This document shows positions 18,116 through 28,784 of a stretch of DNA of 64,000 bases, piece after piece. The DNA lies in the NCBI RefSeq assembly GCF_900183975.1, contig NZ_LT853882.1, positions 2,411,501 through 2,475,500 of the forward strand, in the 5' to 3' direction. How positions within the stretch are numbered: position 1 is the stretch's first letter; the number at the start of each line of letters is the position of its first letter. The translations under genes and the position numbers were made by a program. The notes beneath the pieces were generated by a model, which made no database searches, had not been told where the DNA came from, and was given only the letters and a program-made list of their open reading frames with translations. The stretch comes from Xanthomonas fragariae (lineage in GTDB: Bacteria; Pseudomonadota; Gammaproteobacteria; Xanthomonadales; Xanthomonadaceae).

Positions 18116-19648
18116 ATGTCCGCTGACCTGCTCAAGGCGCTCAACCTCGCCGCGTCTAATTCCGGCACCTATCTTGGCGAGGCGACCTGGTCGCAGGCCA
18201 CCGGCGCGGGGGTGCTGCAGCCGCTCAATCCGACCACCAACGAGGTAATTGCCGATGTGCAGGCGACCACACCGGACGACTACGAGCGGATCGTGCAGCG
18301 TGCACAGACGGCCTTCAAGGTGTGGCGGACCACGCCTGCACCGCGGCGTGGCGAGGCGGTGCGCCTGTGTGGCCAGGCGCTGCGTGCGCACAAGGATGCG
18401 CTCGGGTCGCTGGTGGCGCTGGAAATGGGCAAAAGCAAGCCCGAGGGCGATGGCGAGGTGCAGGAGATGATCGACATCGCCGACTTTGCGGTCGGCCAAA
18501 GCCGCATGCTCTACGGCTACACCATGCACTCCGAACGGCCGGGTCACCGCATGTACGAGCAGTACCAGCCGCTGGGCCTGGTCGGCATCATCAGCGCATT
18601 CAACTTCCCGGTGGCAGTGTGGGCGTGGAATGCGTTTTTGGCGGCGATTTGCGGCGATATCTGCATCTGGAAGCCGTCCAACAAGACGCCGCTGACCGCC
18701 GTCGCGACGATGAAGATCTGCAATGCGGCGCTCAAGGACGCCGGCTTCCCGGACATCTTCTTCCTGATCAACGATGCCGGCACATCACTGTCGGAAAAGC
18801 TGGTCGAAGACGGCCGCGTGCCGCTGATCAGCTTCACCGGTTCGACCCAGATCGGCCGCGTGGTCGCCGAAAAGGTCGCGCATCGCCTGGGCCGTTGCCT
18901 GCTGGAACTGGGCGGCAACAACGCCATCATCCTGGACGAAACCGCCGACCTGAAGCTGGCAATCCCGGGCATCGTGTTCGGTGCGGTGGGCACTGCCGGG
19001 CAGCGCTGCACCACCACGCGCCGCCTGATCGTGCATGAGTCCATCTACGACAATGTGTTGGCCACGCTGGTCAAGGCGTACAAGCAGCTCGACAGCAAGA
19101 TCGGCGACCCCACCGACGCGGCAAACCTGATGGGCCCGCTCAACAGCCGCGGCGCGGTGGAGCAGTTCCTGGCCTCGATCGCCAAGGCCAAGGCGGCCGG
19201 CGGCACGGTCGAAGTGGGCGGCACTGCGATCGATCGCCCGGGCAACTTCGTGCTGCCGGCCATCGTCACCGGGCTGCAGAACAGCGATGCCGTTGTGCAG
19301 CACGAGACCTTCGCGCCCATCCTGTATGTGATGAAGTACAGCACGCTGGACGAGGCGATCGAGTTGCAAAACGGCGTGCCGCAGGGCCTGTCGTCGTCGA
19401 TCTTCACCCAGAACTTGAAGGCGGCCGAGAAGTTCCTGTCGGCGGCTGGCAGCGACTGCGGTATCGCCAACGTCAACATCGGCACCTCGGGGGCGGAGAT
19501 CGGCGGTGCGTTCGGCGGCGAAAAGGAAACCGGCGGCGGCCGCGAATCCGGTTCGGATGCGTGGAAGGTCTACATGCGTCGCCAGACCAACACGATCAAC
19601 TACTCCGACTCGCTGCCGCTGGCGCAGGGCATCAAGTTCGATCTTTGA
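18116..19648 (+). CDS. Aldehyde dehydrogenase, ALDH7 type (aminoadipate-semialdehyde dehydrogenase)
   Basis: ALDH7-family enzymes oxidise alpha-aminoadipic semialdehyde (in equilibrium with piperideine-6-carboxylate) to aminoadipate with NAD+ during lysine breakdown. The 510-aa protein has [20 protein letters not shown], the nucleotide-binding [13 protein letters not shown], the catalytic Glu in [11 protein letters not shown] and the nucleophilic Cys in [12 protein letters not shown], and the C-terminal [22 protein letters not shown], which is characteristic of ALDH7. I start it at 18116 because GGAG lies five bases upstream; the open frame extends 33 codons further without support. It is the first host gene after the tRNA half. 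The exact substrate is inferred from the family. Confidence 0.9.
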   Translation: MSADLLKALNLAASNSGTYLGEATWSQATGAGVLQPLNPTTNEVIADVQATTPDDYERIVQRAQTAFKVWRTTPAPRRGEAVRLCGQALRAHKDALGSLVALEMGKSKPEGDGEVQEMIDIADFAVGQSRMLYGYTMHSERPGHRMYEQYQPLGLVGIISAFNFPVAVWAWNAFLAAICGDICIWKPSNKTPLTAVATMKICNAALKDAGFPDIFFLINDAGTSLSEKLVEDGRVPLISFTGSTQIGRVVAEKVAHRLGRCLLELGGNNAIILDETADLKLAIPGIVFGAVGTAGQRCTTTRRLIVHESIYDNVLATLVKAYKQLDSKIGDPTDAANLMGPLNSRGAVEQFLASIAKAKAAGGTVEVGGTAIDRPGNFVLPAIVTGLQNSDAVVQHETFAPILYVMKYSTLDEAIELQNGVPQGLSSSIFTQNLKAAEKFLSAAGSDCGIANVNIGTSGAEIGGAFGGEKETGGGRESGSDAWKVYMRRQTNTINYSDSLPLAQGIKFDL

Positions 19649-19661
19649 TCGATGGCCATAG

Positions 19662-19688
19662 GGCGCGCCGGGCAGCAGCCGGCGCGCC
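19662..19688. terminator. GC-rich hairpin after the aldehyde dehydrogenase gene
   Basis: A perfect 10-bp inverted repeat GGCGCGCCGG / CCGGCGCGCC with a 7-nt loop lies 14 bases after the stop codon. It lacks a T-tract, so it may slow polymerase or only be a GC-rich palindrome. Confidence 0.45.
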
Positions 19689-19981
19689 TGCTTGAGCCGT
19701 AGCGAAGCTGCAGCAGCGGCCTGCATGGCACGTGTCGCACTCAACCCAGCAATTTTTATAGGCATGGCATCGCAAGCCCAGCGACGACGCCCGGCAACAC
19801 GAACTGCCGCGTCGCTGCGCTGATTGAAGCACGAACGATCGGTTATTTCAGCCGCTCCGACCCAACCAAACCCGATCACGCAACTGCGCTTGGCCGCAAA
19901 CGGCACGCCTTTTGGCCGCCCGCTCTGGGATAATCCTGCGACGCCAGCCGTCGGCTGCCGGCTCAATCTCCGGAGTTCATA
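19689..19981. other. Intergenic region before the DUF4190 gene
   Basis: No gene is supported. GATAAT at about 19928-19933 is a possible -10 box for the following gene, without a good -35 box. Confidence 0.3.
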
Positions 19982-20266
19982 ATGAACGTTGTCGTTCGAC
20001 AGACCAGCGCCATGGCGATCATCAGCCTGGTCGCGGGCATCCTCGGCTGGACCCTGATCCCGTTCCTGGGCAGCATCTGCGCCATCATCACCGGCCATCT
20101 GGCGCGCGCCGAAATCCGCCGCAATCCGCAGGGACTCGAAGGCGATGGCCTGGCGATCGGCGGGCTGGTGCTGGGCTGGCTGGCAGTGGCGGCCTGGGTG
20201 GCGGGAGTGGTGATCTTCATCCTGTTCTTCGGCGGCTTGGCCTGGCTCGCGGCGGCAAACAGTTGA
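19982..20266 (+). CDS. DUF4190-type small membrane protein
   Basis: The 94-aa protein has two hydrophobic segments (about 10-38 and 57-90) flanking a short loop HLARAEIRRNPQGLEGDGLAIGG. That is the typical DUF4190 layout: a GH-A-EI segment followed by G-GLAIGGLVLGW. The role is unknown. A GGAG six bases before the ATG supports the start. The methyltransferase gene begins 3 bp after its stop, so the two are probably cotranscribed. Confidence 0.85.
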   Translation: MNVVVRQTSAMAIISLVAGILGWTLIPFLGSICAIITGHLARAEIRRNPQGLEGDGLAIGGLVLGWLAVAAWVAGVVIFILFFGGLAWLAAANS

Positions 20267-20268
20267 GC

Positions 20269-21036
20269 ATGGCCGCGCCCTCCTCTGCCCAGCGTTTCAA
20301 CGACCGCGTGGCCGCTTATGTACGCTACCGGCCGAGTTATCCGCCGCAGTTGTTGCGCTGGTTGCATGAAGAACTGGGCATCACGCCGGCAACGACGGTG
20401 GCCGACATCGGCGCCGGCACCGGCATCTCCAGCCGCTTGTTTCTGGAAGCAGGCTATCCGGTCACGGCGGTGGAACCCAACCCGGCCATGCGCCAAGCCG
20501 CGCAGCAGTGGCTAGCAGGGTTTCCGAAATTCCAGGCGATCGACGGCACTGCCGAAGCCACCGGGCTGGCCGATGCCAGCGTCGGCCTGGTGTCTGCCGC
20601 GCAAGCTTTCCACTGGTTCGATATGCAGGCGGTACGCGCCGAATGGGTGCGTATTTTGCAGCCAGACGGGCTGGCGATGGTCTACTGGAACTCGCGCGAA
20701 CTGGACAGCACCGCATTCCTGCGCGGTTATGAGCAGTTGTTGCTGGACTACGGCACCGACTACTCGGCCGTGGCCGAGCGCTACCAGGACGATGCAACCA
20801 TGCAGGCGTGGTTTGGCCAAGGCTTCCGCGCGATGGCGCGTTTCCCGAATGTGCAGCGGCTGGATTTCGATGCCTTGCGCGGTCGATTACTGTCGTCTTC
20901 GTATGCCCCGCTCGCCCATGACCTGCGCCATGCTCCGATGCTCGCCGCGCTACGCGCCTTATTCGATGCGCACGCGCACGACGGGCTGATCGACTTCCAA
21001 TACCAGACCCGCGTTTTCGCCGGGAGATTGAACTGA
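20269..21036 (+). CDS. Class I SAM-dependent methyltransferase
   Basis: The 255-aa cytosolic protein shows the Rossmann methyltransferase motifs: [21 protein letters not shown] (motif I, SAM binding), [11 protein letters not shown] (motif II), [26 protein letters not shown] (motifs III/IV). The [17 protein letters not shown] pattern is common in the type 11 family of small-molecule methyltransferases. The substrate cannot be told. The ATG overlaps nothing and follows the DUF4190 stop by 2 bases; the pyrD gene starts 5 bases after its stop. Confidence 0.88.
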   Translation: MAAPSSAQRFNDRVAAYVRYRPSYPPQLLRWLHEELGITPATTVADIGAGTGISSRLFLEAGYPVTAVEPNPAMRQAAQQWLAGFPKFQAIDGTAEATGLADASVGLVSAAQAFHWFDMQAVRAEWVRILQPDGLAMVYWNSRELDSTAFLRGYEQLLLDYGTDYSAVAERYQDDATMQAWFGQGFRAMARFPNVQRLDFDALRGRLLSSSYAPLAHDLRHAPMLAALRALFDAHAHDGLIDFQYQTRVFAGRLN

Positions 21037-21041
21037 CCTGC

Positions 21042-22097
21042 ATGTATTCGCTTGCCCGCCCTTTTCTGTTTTCTCTCGATGCCGAGCGCGCCCACGCGCT
21101 GGCGTTGCGCTCCATCGACACCGCCTACCGCACCGGCACCAGGCCGCTGCTGGCCAGGCGCCCGGTGCCACTGCCGACCCCGGCCTTCGGTTTGATGTTC
21201 CCCAATCCGGTCGGGCTTGGTGCCGGGCTGGACAAGAACGGCGAGCACATCGACGCGCTGCTTGCGCTGGGTTTTGGCTTCGTCGAGATCGGCACGGTGA
21301 CGCCGCGCGCGCAGGACGGCAATCCGAAGCCGCGCATGTTCCGCCTGCCCGAATACCAGGCAGTGATCAACCGCATGGGCTTCAACAATCTTGGTGTGGA
21401 TGCGCTGGTGGCCAACGTGCAGCGTGCGCGCCGCCGTGGTGGCTTGCTCGGCATCAATATCGGCAAGAACAAGCACACGCCCAACGAAGAAGCAACCGGC
21501 GACTATCGCTATTGCATGGAGCGCGTGTATCCGCTGGCCGACTACATCACGGTCAACATTTCCTCGCCCAATACCGCAGGTTTGCGTGAGTTGCAGGAAG
21601 AACAGGCACTGCGCCGGCTGATCGCCGATCTGCGCGATACCCAGGAAGCGCTGGCTGCGCAACACGGCAAACGCGTGCCGATGCTGGTGAAGGTGGCGCC
21701 GGATCTCAACGACCGCGACATCGATGCGGCCGCACGTGTGCTGGCCGACCTGACAGTGGATGGCGTGATTGCCACCAACACCACGGTGATGCGCACCTTG
21801 ATCACCCACCATCCGCTAGCTGTGGAGGCTGGCGGCTTGTCGGGCGCCCCGCTGCTGGGGCAATCCACCTTGGTGCTGCGACGCTTGCGTGCGCGCCTGC
21901 CCGAGTCGATCCCATTGATCGGCGTGGGCGGCATCAACTCCGGTGCCGATGCGGTAGCCAAGATGGCCGCTGGCGCGACCTTGGTGCAGTGCTATAGCGG
22001 GCTGGTGTATCGCGGGCCACCGCTGATCTGCGAGTGCGTGGATGCGATCCGTCGCCGCCGCGAAGCGCCCAGCAGCGGTGCGGTGTCGCCGCTATGA
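21042..22097 (+). CDS. pyrD: Dihydroorotate dehydrogenase (quinone), class 2
   Basis: PyrD oxidises dihydroorotate to orotate and passes electrons to the quinone pool; class 2 enzymes sit on the inner membrane. The 351-aa protein has an amphipathic N-terminal helix ([19 protein letters not shown]), [34 protein letters not shown], the FMN-site text [14 protein letters not shown] with the catalytic Ser, and [23 protein letters not shown]. Its stop overlaps the murB start as ATGA, indicating coupling. Confidence 0.97.
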   Translation: MYSLARPFLFSLDAERAHALALRSIDTAYRTGTRPLLARRPVPLPTPAFGLMFPNPVGLGAGLDKNGEHIDALLALGFGFVEIGTVTPRAQDGNPKPRMFRLPEYQAVINRMGFNNLGVDALVANVQRARRRGGLLGINIGKNKHTPNEEATGDYRYCMERVYPLADYITVNISSPNTAGLRELQEEQALRRLIADLRDTQEALAAQHGKRVPMLVKVAPDLNDRDIDAAARVLADLTVDGVIATNTTVMRTLITHHPLAVEAGGLSGAPLLGQSTLVLRRLRARLPESIPLIGVGGINSGADAVAKMAAGATLVQCYSGLVYRGPPLICECVDAIRRRREAPSSGAVSPL

Positions 22098-23146
22098 GCG
22101 ATGCAGTGCAGGCCGGCTGGAGCATGAGAGAGCATGTGCCACTGCGTGGGCTCAACACCTTCCATGTGGATGCCACGGCGCGCTGGTTGCTCAGCATCCA
22201 CACGCCAGAGGCATTGCCGCAGGCACTGGCCGCTCCCGAAATCGCCGGGCAACCGCTGCTGGTGCTGGGCAGCGGCAGCAATGTGTTGTTGGCTGGCGAC
22301 CCGCCGGGCTGCGTGCTGTGTTTCGACAACCGCCAGATCGCCATCATCGCCTACCATGCCGACCACGCCATCGTGCGTGCAGACGCAGGCGTGAACTGGC
22401 ATGCGTTGGTGTTGTATTCGCTGCAGCAGGGTCTGTCGGGGTTGGAAAATCTGGCATTGATTCCTGGCACAGTGGGCGCTTGCCCAATCCAGAATATCGG
22501 CGCGTACGGGGCGCAGGTGGGCGACTTCATCCACGTGGTGGAAGCCTTCGAACGGCAGAGCCAGCAGTTCGTAAGGCTGACTGCAGACGAGTGCGCGTTC
22601 GGCTATCGCGACAGCGTGTTCAAGCAGCAGCCCGACCGCTATCTGATCGTCGCGGTGGAATTCAATCTGCCGCTGCTGCACGAGCTACTGTTGGACTACG
22701 CCGGCATCCGCGAAGAACTTACGAGCATGGGCGCCGAGCTGGCCGGTGCTGCCGATGTGGCGCAGGCGGTGATCAATCTCCGCCGGCGCAAGTTGCCAGA
22801 TCCGGATGTGCTCGGCAATGCGGGCAGCTTTTTCAAGAATCCATTGTTGCCAAGCGAGCAGATCGCCGCGTTGCAGACCACGTTTTCCGACCTACCGGTG
22901 CATCCCGGCGAGCACCCGCGCCAGGGCAAATTGTCGGCGGCCTGGTTGATCGAGCAATGCGGCTGGAAAGGCGCGCGCGAGGGCGATGCGGGTGTTTCGC
23001 CGGAGCATGCGCTGGTACTGGTCAATTACGGCACCGCCAGCGGTGCGCAGTTGTTGGACTTTGCGCGGCGCATCGCTGAATCGGTGCGCGAGCGTTACTC
23101 GGTCGTCCTGGAACCAGAACCGCGCGTCATCGGGGCGCATTGGTGA
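22094..23146 (+). CDS. murB: UDP-N-acetylenolpyruvoylglucosamine reductase
   Basis: MurB reduces UDP-GlcNAc-enolpyruvate with NADPH to UDP-MurNAc in the cytosol. The 350-aa protein is the longer E. coli-like type I form: FAD-binding [62 protein letters not shown], and the catalytic Ser region [11 protein letters not shown], with the C-terminal [12 protein letters not shown]. The ATG at 22094 overlaps the pyrD stop; an open frame upstream is inside pyrD and unsupported. The following permease gene overlaps its stop as GTGA. Confidence 0.97.
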   Translation: MSDAVQAGWSMREHVPLRGLNTFHVDATARWLLSIHTPEALPQALAAPEIAGQPLLVLGSGSNVLLAGDPPGCVLCFDNRQIAIIAYHADHAIVRADAGVNWHALVLYSLQQGLSGLENLALIPGTVGACPIQNIGAYGAQVGDFIHVVEAFERQSQQFVRLTADECAFGYRDSVFKQQPDRYLIVAVEFNLPLLHELLLDYAGIREELTSMGAELAGAADVAQAVINLRRRKLPDPDVLGNAGSFFKNPLLPSEQIAALQTTFSDLPVHPGEHPRQGKLSAAWLIEQCGWKGAREGDAGVSPEHALVLVNYGTASGAQLLDFARRIAESVRERYSVVLEPEPRVIGAHW

Positions 23147-24051
23147 CTGCAGCGCAGGCATCGCGACGTGCAGCGCTGTGGATGCTGATCAGTATTTTCG
23201 CATTCGGCCTGATGGCGATCACAATTCGGCTGGCATCGAGCAACCTCGCGACCACAGAAATCGCATTTTTTCGTAATGCGTTTGGATTGTTGGCGTTGTT
23301 GTTATTGATCGTACGGCCGGGCAAACCGCTGCCGCGCACGCGACAATTGCCGCAATATCTGGCACGCACCTCGATCGGCCTGGCCTCGATGCTGTGCGGA
23401 TTCTGGGCAATCGGCCACCTGCCGTTGTCGCAGGCGATCTCGCTGTCGTATTCCACGCCGTTGTTCGTCACCGTGCTGGCGGTGGTCTGGCTGCACGAGC
23501 AGGTGCGCATGCGCCGCTGGCTGGCGGTGGCAGCGGGTTTTATCGGTGTGTTGGTGATCCTGCGGCCAGGTTCGTCCACGTTCACGCCGGGCTTGCTGAT
23601 CGCGCTGCTGGCGGCGGTGATCAGCGCCGTGGTTGCGATCCAGATCAAGCAACTCTCGCGCAGCGACGACTCGGACACGGTGGTGTTCTACACCTATGCG
23701 TTCTGGGTGCCGATGTCGCTGATTCCGGCGCTGTTCCAGTGGACTTGGCCGCACGGCATCCACTGGCTATGGCTGGTGGCGACCGGCGTCTTCGGCACCG
23801 CCGGGCAGTTGTTCTGGACGCGCGCACTCAAGCTGGGCGAAGTCTCGGCATTGCAGCCGATCAGCTTCATACAGCTGCCGCTGGTGGCGCTATTGGGCTG
23901 GTGGCTGTTCGGCGAGCAGATCGCACGTCACACGATGATCGGTGCCGCCATCATCATCGGTGCCAACGTCTATATCGCGCATCGCGAAACCGTGCTGGCG
24001 CGCCGCGCCGCCACGCACGCGCCGGTGGAAGGTGCAAAGCCGGGCGAGTGA
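23143..24051 (+). CDS. EamA/DMT-family permease
   Basis: The 302-aa inner-membrane protein has ten predicted hydrophobic segments in two EamA repeats (about 15-145 and 160-290). The first half contains [35 protein letters not shown] and the second [30 protein letters not shown], both typical of drug/metabolite transporters. The substrate is unknown. The GTG at 23143 overlaps the murB stop (GTGA), which favours it over the TTG three bases upstream. It is the last gene of the pyrD-murB run. Confidence 0.9.
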   Translation: MTAAQASRRAALWMLISIFAFGLMAITIRLASSNLATTEIAFFRNAFGLLALLLLIVRPGKPLPRTRQLPQYLARTSIGLASMLCGFWAIGHLPLSQAISLSYSTPLFVTVLAVVWLHEQVRMRRWLAVAAGFIGVLVILRPGSSTFTPGLLIALLAAVISAVVAIQIKQLSRSDDSDTVVFYTYAFWVPMSLIPALFQWTWPHGIHWLWLVATGVFGTAGQLFWTRALKLGEVSALQPISFIQLPLVALLGWWLFGEQIARHTMIGAAIIIGANVYIAHRETVLARRAATHAPVEGAKPGE

Positions 24052-24138
24052 GCGAAGGCCTGTGCGATGGAGGAATGAATCTCGTCGGTACTGCCGACGT
24101 ACACTTCGACACTGCGCACTGCCCGCTCTACGCGGTGA

Positions 24139-24690
24139 GCAGCGCGGTATTCCATTGGCTGTACCGACATGGATGGTGACCGCCAGCGCGCTGGTGGTGG
24201 CGCTGATGACACCGGCCTTGCTGCAGAGCGCGTACGGTTATGCGGCGTCGGTCGCACTACAGGCCAATAGCGTGGCGATCGTGCTGCATGCCCTTGGCTG
24301 CGTGGTGTCGGGCGCGCTATCTGATCGCTTGGGAAGCGGCCAAGCGGCCGCGTGTTGCTCATCGGCAGCGTATTTTCTGGGTATCAGTGCATGGCTGTTC
24401 TACCGGCTGGCTGGGGAGCTGCAGTTGCTGTTTCCGTTGTACGCGTTGCAGGGCGCTTCACTTGGCATTCTCGGCGCCGTTCCGCGCATTCTGGTCGAAG
24501 CGTTTCCAACGGTGATGCGCCTGTCGGGCGTGTCGTTTGCCTAAAACCTGGCTTACGCCGTCTTCGGTGGTCTGCCCCCGTTGGTGGTGGTGATGTTGCT
24601 CAAGCACCACCCGATGGAACCGAGTTACTGCGTGGTTTTGTTGGCGTTGATCGGCCCATTGATCGGTGCGGGACGATGGCGTCGCGAACG
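24139..24690 (+). pseudogene. MFS transporter remnant, C-terminal half
   Basis: The frame reads PLAVPTWMVTASALVVALMTPALLQSAYGYAA, then the second-half MFS text VSGALSDRLGSG and LYALQGASLGILGAVPRILVEAFPTVMRLSGVSFA. A TAA at 24542-24544 follows, where the family has Tyr, then NLAYAVFGGLPPLVVVMLLKH. This is the C-terminal half of a proline/betaine-type MFS symporter. The N-terminal six helices are absent and the reading ends without a proper stop against the converging PAP2 gene. It is a clear relic. Confidence 0.75.
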
Positions 24691-24736
24691 GGTAAAAGTG
24701 CGGCGATCCAAAGCGCCCCCAGTGACTGCGCCGCGC

Positions 24737-25468
24737 TCAGTAGCCCCACGGTGCGCGCTTCGGCTGTTGCACAACTGCCGCACCGGGCTTGCGCCAATGC
24801 GGGCGCCGTGTACCGTGGAACATCACCAGGTACAGTCCGACCACCCACACCAGCGCGGCCGACCACCCTCCCAGAATGTCGGTGGGGTAATGCACACCCA
24901 TATAAATGCGCGAGACGCCGACCAGCAGCGCAAATAGGCTGGCCACAATCGTCACCGGCCAGCGCCAGCGCGTGTTCCATGCCAGCGCGACGACCACCGC
25001 GGCAAGCGTCATCGAGCCCATCGCGTGGCCACTGGGGAAACTGAACGTGCTTTCCGGGGCGATTGATTCCCACAAACTGGGGCGCTCGCGTTGAAAGAAC
25101 TGTTTGGCGCCCATGTTCAACAACGCTGAACCACCGAAACCCAACGCGGCGAAGCTGCCCTCGTGCCAGCGTCGCAACACCAACAACACCAGCACGATGC
25201 CGATATCCGCAGGAATCACGCCGTACTGGTAGCCGGCCTTGGAGACCACGCCGAAAAACGCGTCTAGCCCCGGCGTGGCGATACTGCGCATGCTCCACAG
25301 CAAGGGCTCGTCGAAGTAGAAATTCTCAAGCGCGTGCACTTCATCGGCCAGGTCCACAAACAGACCCAGCGGCAAAAACACGCCGGCGAACAACAGCGCC
25401 ATGCGCCACGCATTGTTGCGCAACCACATCCTAAAACCAGCCGGCGACTCAGCCGGCGCGGCGGACAT
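24737..25468 (-). CDS. PAP2-family membrane phosphatase
   Basis: The 243-aa protein has an N-terminal helix and about five further hydrophobic segments with the three acid-phosphatase motifs: [10 protein letters not shown] (K-x6-RP), FPSGHAMGS (PSGH) and [16 protein letters not shown] (SR-x5-H-x3-D). Such enzymes dephosphorylate lipid phosphates such as undecaprenyl pyrophosphate or phosphatidic acid on the outer face of the inner membrane. The exact substrate is not shown. Its start overlaps the end of ispG by 20 bp; the two share a strand and isoprenoid relevance would fit undecaprenyl-PP. Confidence 0.92.
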   Translation of the reverse strand: MSAAPAESPAGFRMWLRNNAWRMALLFAGVFLPLGLFVDLADEVHALENFYFDEPLLWSMRSIATPGLDAFFGVVSKAGYQYGVIPADIGIVLVLLVLRRWHEGSFAALGFGGSALLNMGAKQFFQRERPSLWESIAPESTFSFPSGHAMGSMTLAAVVVALAWNTRWRWPVTIVASLFALLVGVSRIYMGVHYPTDILGGWSAALVWVVGLYLVMFHGTRRPHWRKPGAAVVQQPKRAPWGY

Positions 25469-26714
25469 AGGTACGTTCGACGTATTGATCGATCAAATCG
25501 ATGAATTCGTAGGCGATGTTTTCGCCACGCAAGGTGACGCTTTTTTCGCCATCGATGAACACCGGGGCCGACGGCGCCTCCCCCGTGCCCGGCAACGAGA
25601 TACCGATATTGGCGTGGCGCGATTCGCCGGGGCCGTTGACCACGCAGCCCATCACCGCCAGGGTCATGTTCTCGGCGCCAGGGTTGCTGATCTTCCACTC
25701 CGGCATCTTGGCGCGCACATGGTTCTGCACCACGCCGGCCAGCTCCTGGAAAAACTCGGAAGTGGTGCGGCCGCAGCCGGGGCATGCGGTCACCATGGGC
25801 GTAAACGCACGCTGGCCGGTGGTCTGCAGCAGTTCCTGCGCAACGATGACTTCCTGCGTGCGCGACTGGCCCGGTTCCGGTGTCAGCGAGATGCGGATGG
25901 TGTCGCCGATACCTTCCTGCAGCAACACGCTCAGCGCAGCGGCCGACGCCACGATGCCCTTGCTGCCGATGCCGGCTTCGGTCAGGCCCAGATGCAGCGC
26001 GAAGTCGCAACGGCTCGCCATGTCGCGATACACCGTGATCAGCTCCTGCACCCCGGAGACCTTGGCCGACAGGATGATGCGCTCGCGCGCCAGGCCCAAT
26101 TCCACCGCACGTTCGGCCGAATCCACTGCCGAGCGGATCAGCGCCTCGCGCAGCACGCGACCGGCGTCCCACGGGGTGTCGCGCCTGGAGTTTTCGTCCA
26201 TTAACTGCGCCGCCAGCGACTGGTCCAGCGAACCCCAATTGGCACCGATGCGCACCGGCTTGTCGTACTTGATTGCGAACTCGATCAGTTGCGCGAACTG
26301 CAGATCCTTCTTCTTGCCGAAACCGACGTTGCCCGGATTGATCCGGTACTTTGCCAACGTTTCGGCACAGGCCGGCTCGGCAGCGAGCAGTTGGTGACCG
26401 TTGTAATGGAAGTCGCCGATCAACGGCACTTCGATGCCCATCATGCGCAGCTTGTCGACGATGCGCGGGATGGCGGCAGCGGACTCGGCGTTGTTGACGG
26501 TCAGGCGCACCATTTCCGAGCCGGCACGCCACAGGTCGGCCACCTGCTTGACGCTGCCAGCGATATCGGCGGTGTCGGTGTTGGTCATCGACTGGACGAC
26601 CACCGGGTGGCCGCCGCCCACGATCACGCTGCCGATCTTGACGGCCTGGGTGATGCGGCGCGGCCAGGCGGTGGCGTCGGCGGGAGGGGTTGGGCGAGTC
26701 ACGGCGTCATGCAT
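25449..26714 (-). CDS. ispG: 4-hydroxy-3-methylbut-2-enyl diphosphate synthase
   Basis: IspG (GcpE) is the [4Fe-4S] enzyme of the MEP isoprenoid pathway that converts MEcPP to HMBPP. The 421-aa protein has the TIM-barrel start ([20 protein letters not shown]), [11 protein letters not shown], the [13 protein letters not shown] segment, and the cluster ligands in [15 protein letters not shown] and [17 protein letters not shown]. Length is normal for proteobacteria. It appears transcribed with the PAP2 gene, which overlaps its 3' end. Confidence 0.97.
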   Translation of the reverse strand: MHDAVTRPTPPADATAWPRRITQAVKIGSVIVGGGHPVVVQSMTNTDTADIAGSVKQVADLWRAGSEMVRLTVNNAESAAAIPRIVDKLRMMGIEVPLIGDFHYNGHQLLAAEPACAETLAKYRINPGNVGFGKKKDLQFAQLIEFAIKYDKPVRIGANWGSLDQSLAAQLMDENSRRDTPWDAGRVLREALIRSAVDSAERAVELGLARERIILSAKVSGVQELITVYRDMASRCDFALHLGLTEAGIGSKGIVASAAALSVLLQEGIGDTIRISLTPEPGQSRTQEVIVAQELLQTTGQRAFTPMVTACPGCGRTTSEFFQELAGVVQNHVRAKMPEWKISNPGAENMTLAVMGCVVNGPGESRHANIGISLPGTGEAPSAPVFIDGEKSVTLRGENIAYEFIDLIDQYVERTYVRRAG

Positions 26715-26834
26715 CGCGGTATTTTAGCCTGTCCGCTGTCCGCGCACAGCTGAAGCGCCGTGCGGGCCGTCCTCCATACCGATGCGACGGTTTGTCGCAG
26801 GCCACCACTTCCATGAGCGCATAGCATTGCCGTG

Positions 26835-28061
26835 ATGAACAGCTCCGACGCTTCCTTCCTGCGGACCCTGTGCAGCCTGCGTTGGCTGGCCACCGCCGGC
26901 CAGGCCGCCACCATCCTGGTCGCCACCGGGCTGATGGGTCTGAACCTGCCGCAGCGACCGTTGTGGGCCGGCGTCGCTGCCCTGGCGGTGTTCAATCTAT
27001 ACGCGCAGCTGCGCGTGGCCCACCGCGGCGCGGTTGTCCCGGCCACCGAGTTCGGCCACATCCTGGTCGATGTGACCGTACTGACCTGGATGGTTGGCTG
27101 GAGCGGCGGCATCGCCAACCCGTTCGGCTCGCTGTTCCTGGTGTTGATCGCACTGGCCGCGCTTGCCCTGCCGTTGAGCTGGGCGATGGCGGTGGCGGCA
27201 TCGTGCGTGGCCGGTTACGTGGTCAGCGCGGCGTTCGGATTGCCATTGCCATATGGCAGCTTCGACCCGCTAAGCCTGCACATGTGGGGCATGGCCGCCA
27301 ACTTCCTGCTTTCCACCGTGGTTGTGCTGGCGTTCGCCACGCGGCTGGCCTTGTCGATCCGCGAGCGCGAGCGCGAAATCTCAACGCTGCGCGAGCGCTT
27401 TGCACGCAACGAAGGCATCGTCGCGCTGGCCACGCACGCGGCGTCGGTTGCACACGAGCTCAACACCCCGCTGGCGACGATGACGCTGCTGGTGGACGAC
27501 ATCGCCGACCAATGCGACCAGACCGAATTGCGTGAAGACCTGGACACCTTGCGCGAGCTGCTGGTGCAATGCCACGAGCGGGTGCTGGCATTGGCCGCAC
27601 CCGCCGACAACGGCCACCTCAGTCGCGAAGTGGCGGTCAAGGAGGTGCTGGAACAATGGCGGCTGGTACGCCCGACCATCGAGCTGCGCCGCAACGAGGA
27701 TGCACCGATGCGCCTGATGCTGCAGCCCGGCGTCAGTCACTTGCTGATGGTGCTGCTCAACAACGCCGCAGACGCCGGCGAACGTGCCGGGCGGCCGCAG
27801 ATCGATCTGACCTTGCGGGTGGAACACGACCATCTCAGCGGCGAAGTGCGCGACTACGGCCCCGGCTTCGACACCTCGCAAGCCATGCTGCCGGGCACCT
27901 TGTTCAACAGCGGCAAGCACGACGGCATGGGTGTCGGACTGGCGCTGTCGCATGCCACCGTCGAGCGGCTGCAGGGCGAGTTGTGGATGCTGCCCGCCGA
28001 GGGCAGCGGCGCCCGCGTCGGTTTCCGCCTGCCGCTCTCAGAACACGAAGTACTTGCATGA
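26835..28061 (+). CDS. RegB/PrrB-like redox sensor histidine kinase
   Basis: The 408-aa protein has six hydrophobic segments in residues about 10-185 and a cytosolic kinase. The fourth loop contains WSGGIANPFGSLFLV, which includes the GG-x-x-NPF quinone-site motif of RegB. The H-box is HAASVAHELNTPLATM with the phospho-accepting His, followed by an N-box (LLMVLLNNAADAGE) and G-boxes (VRDYGPGFD, HDGMGVGLALSHA). The redox-active Cys near the H-box of Rhodobacter RegB is not present. The response-regulator start overlaps its stop (ATGA). I prefer the ATG at 26835 to the GTG one codon earlier. Confidence 0.92.
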   Translation: MNSSDASFLRTLCSLRWLATAGQAATILVATGLMGLNLPQRPLWAGVAALAVFNLYAQLRVAHRGAVVPATEFGHILVDVTVLTWMVGWSGGIANPFGSLFLVLIALAALALPLSWAMAVAASCVAGYVVSAAFGLPLPYGSFDPLSLHMWGMAANFLLSTVVVLAFATRLALSIREREREISTLRERFARNEGIVALATHAASVAHELNTPLATMTLLVDDIADQCDQTELREDLDTLRELLVQCHERVLALAAPADNGHLSREVAVKEVLEQWRLVRPTIELRRNEDAPMRLMLQPGVSHLLMVLLNNAADAGERAGRPQIDLTLRVEHDHLSGEVRDYGPGFDTSQAMLPGTLFNSGKHDGMGVGLALSHATVERLQGELWMLPAEGSGARVGFRLPLSEHEVLA

Positions 28062-28636
28062 CAAGCCCACCCATCTGCACCGGCCTGCTGGTCGACGATG
28101 ACACCTTGTACCTGCGCACGCTGCAACGCAGCCTTGCCCGCCGCGGCGTCGAAACGTTCACCGCCACCGATGCGGCTACTGCGTTGTCGATCGCGCGTAG
28201 CGCGTTGCCGGATTTTGCGTTGATCGATCTCAAGCTCGGCCACGATTCCGGACTGAGCCTGATCCAGCCGCTGCGTGAAATCCGCGCCAACATGCGCATC
28301 CTGCTGGTCACCGGTTACGCGAGCATCGCCACCGCGGTGGAGGCGATCAAACTTGGCGCCGATGACTATCTGCCCAAGCCGGCAAATATTCCCACCATCA
28401 TGCGTGCGCTGGGCGAAGACGACGACGAGGTGCCCGAGCCGGACGAAGAACAAACTGCGCAGGAAATGATGACCCCGCTCAGCCGTCTACAGTGGGAGCA
28501 TATCCAGCAAGCGCTGCACGAAACCGGCGGCAATGTGTCCGCCGCCGCGCGTTTGCTTGGCATGCATCGACGCTCGCTGCAGCGCAAGCTGACCAAGCGG
28601 CCCAGCCCGGGGCCGTTGCGTGAGCCCGGGCGCTGA
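28058..28636 (+). CDS. RegA/PrrA-like response regulator
   Basis: The 192-aa protein has a receiver domain (GLLVDDDTLYLRTL with the acidic pocket, phospho-Asp in FALIDLKLGHDSGL, Thr/Ser in LLVTGYAS, Lys in YLPKPAN). An acidic linker (GEDDDEVPEPDEEQ) follows, then a Fis-type HTH: HIQQALHETGGNVSAAARLLGMHRRSLQRKLTKR. This is the RegA plan, so the pair probably couples quinone-pool redox state to transcription. The ATG overlaps the kinase stop. A MITE-like repeat begins 14 bp after its stop. Confidence 0.93.
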   Translation: MTSPPICTGLLVDDDTLYLRTLQRSLARRGVETFTATDAATALSIARSALPDFALIDLKLGHDSGLSLIQPLREIRANMRILLVTGYASIATAVEAIKLGADDYLPKPANIPTIMRALGEDDDEVPEPDEEQTAQEMMTPLSRLQWEHIQQALHETGGNVSAAARLLGMHRRSLQRKLTKRPSPGPLREPGR

Positions 28637-28650
28637 GGAGCGCTAAGAAT

Positions 28651-28784
28651 GGCTAACAGAACTACTGCGCTCACCGCCAGGCGGGCGCGGCCGGTGCTCG
28701 GAATCGGCATGTACCACGCGTACATTGCGGTTCCCCCGCGCTGTCCGCACCCACCTGGCGACTGCTCGCTACGTTTTGTTAGCC
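28651..28784. repeat. MITE-like element, 134 bp with about 40-bp imperfect terminal inverted repeats
   Basis: The left end GGCTAACAGAACTA and the complement of the right end, GGCTAACAAAACGTA, match. The match continues inward through GCG..CGCCAGGCGGGCGCGG versus GCG..CGCCAGGTGGGTGCGG with small gaps. No transposase is encoded and no clear target duplication is visible. A 12-bp match to the terminal sequence, GGTTTTGTTAGCC, also occurs at about 6409-6421. Confidence 0.6.
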
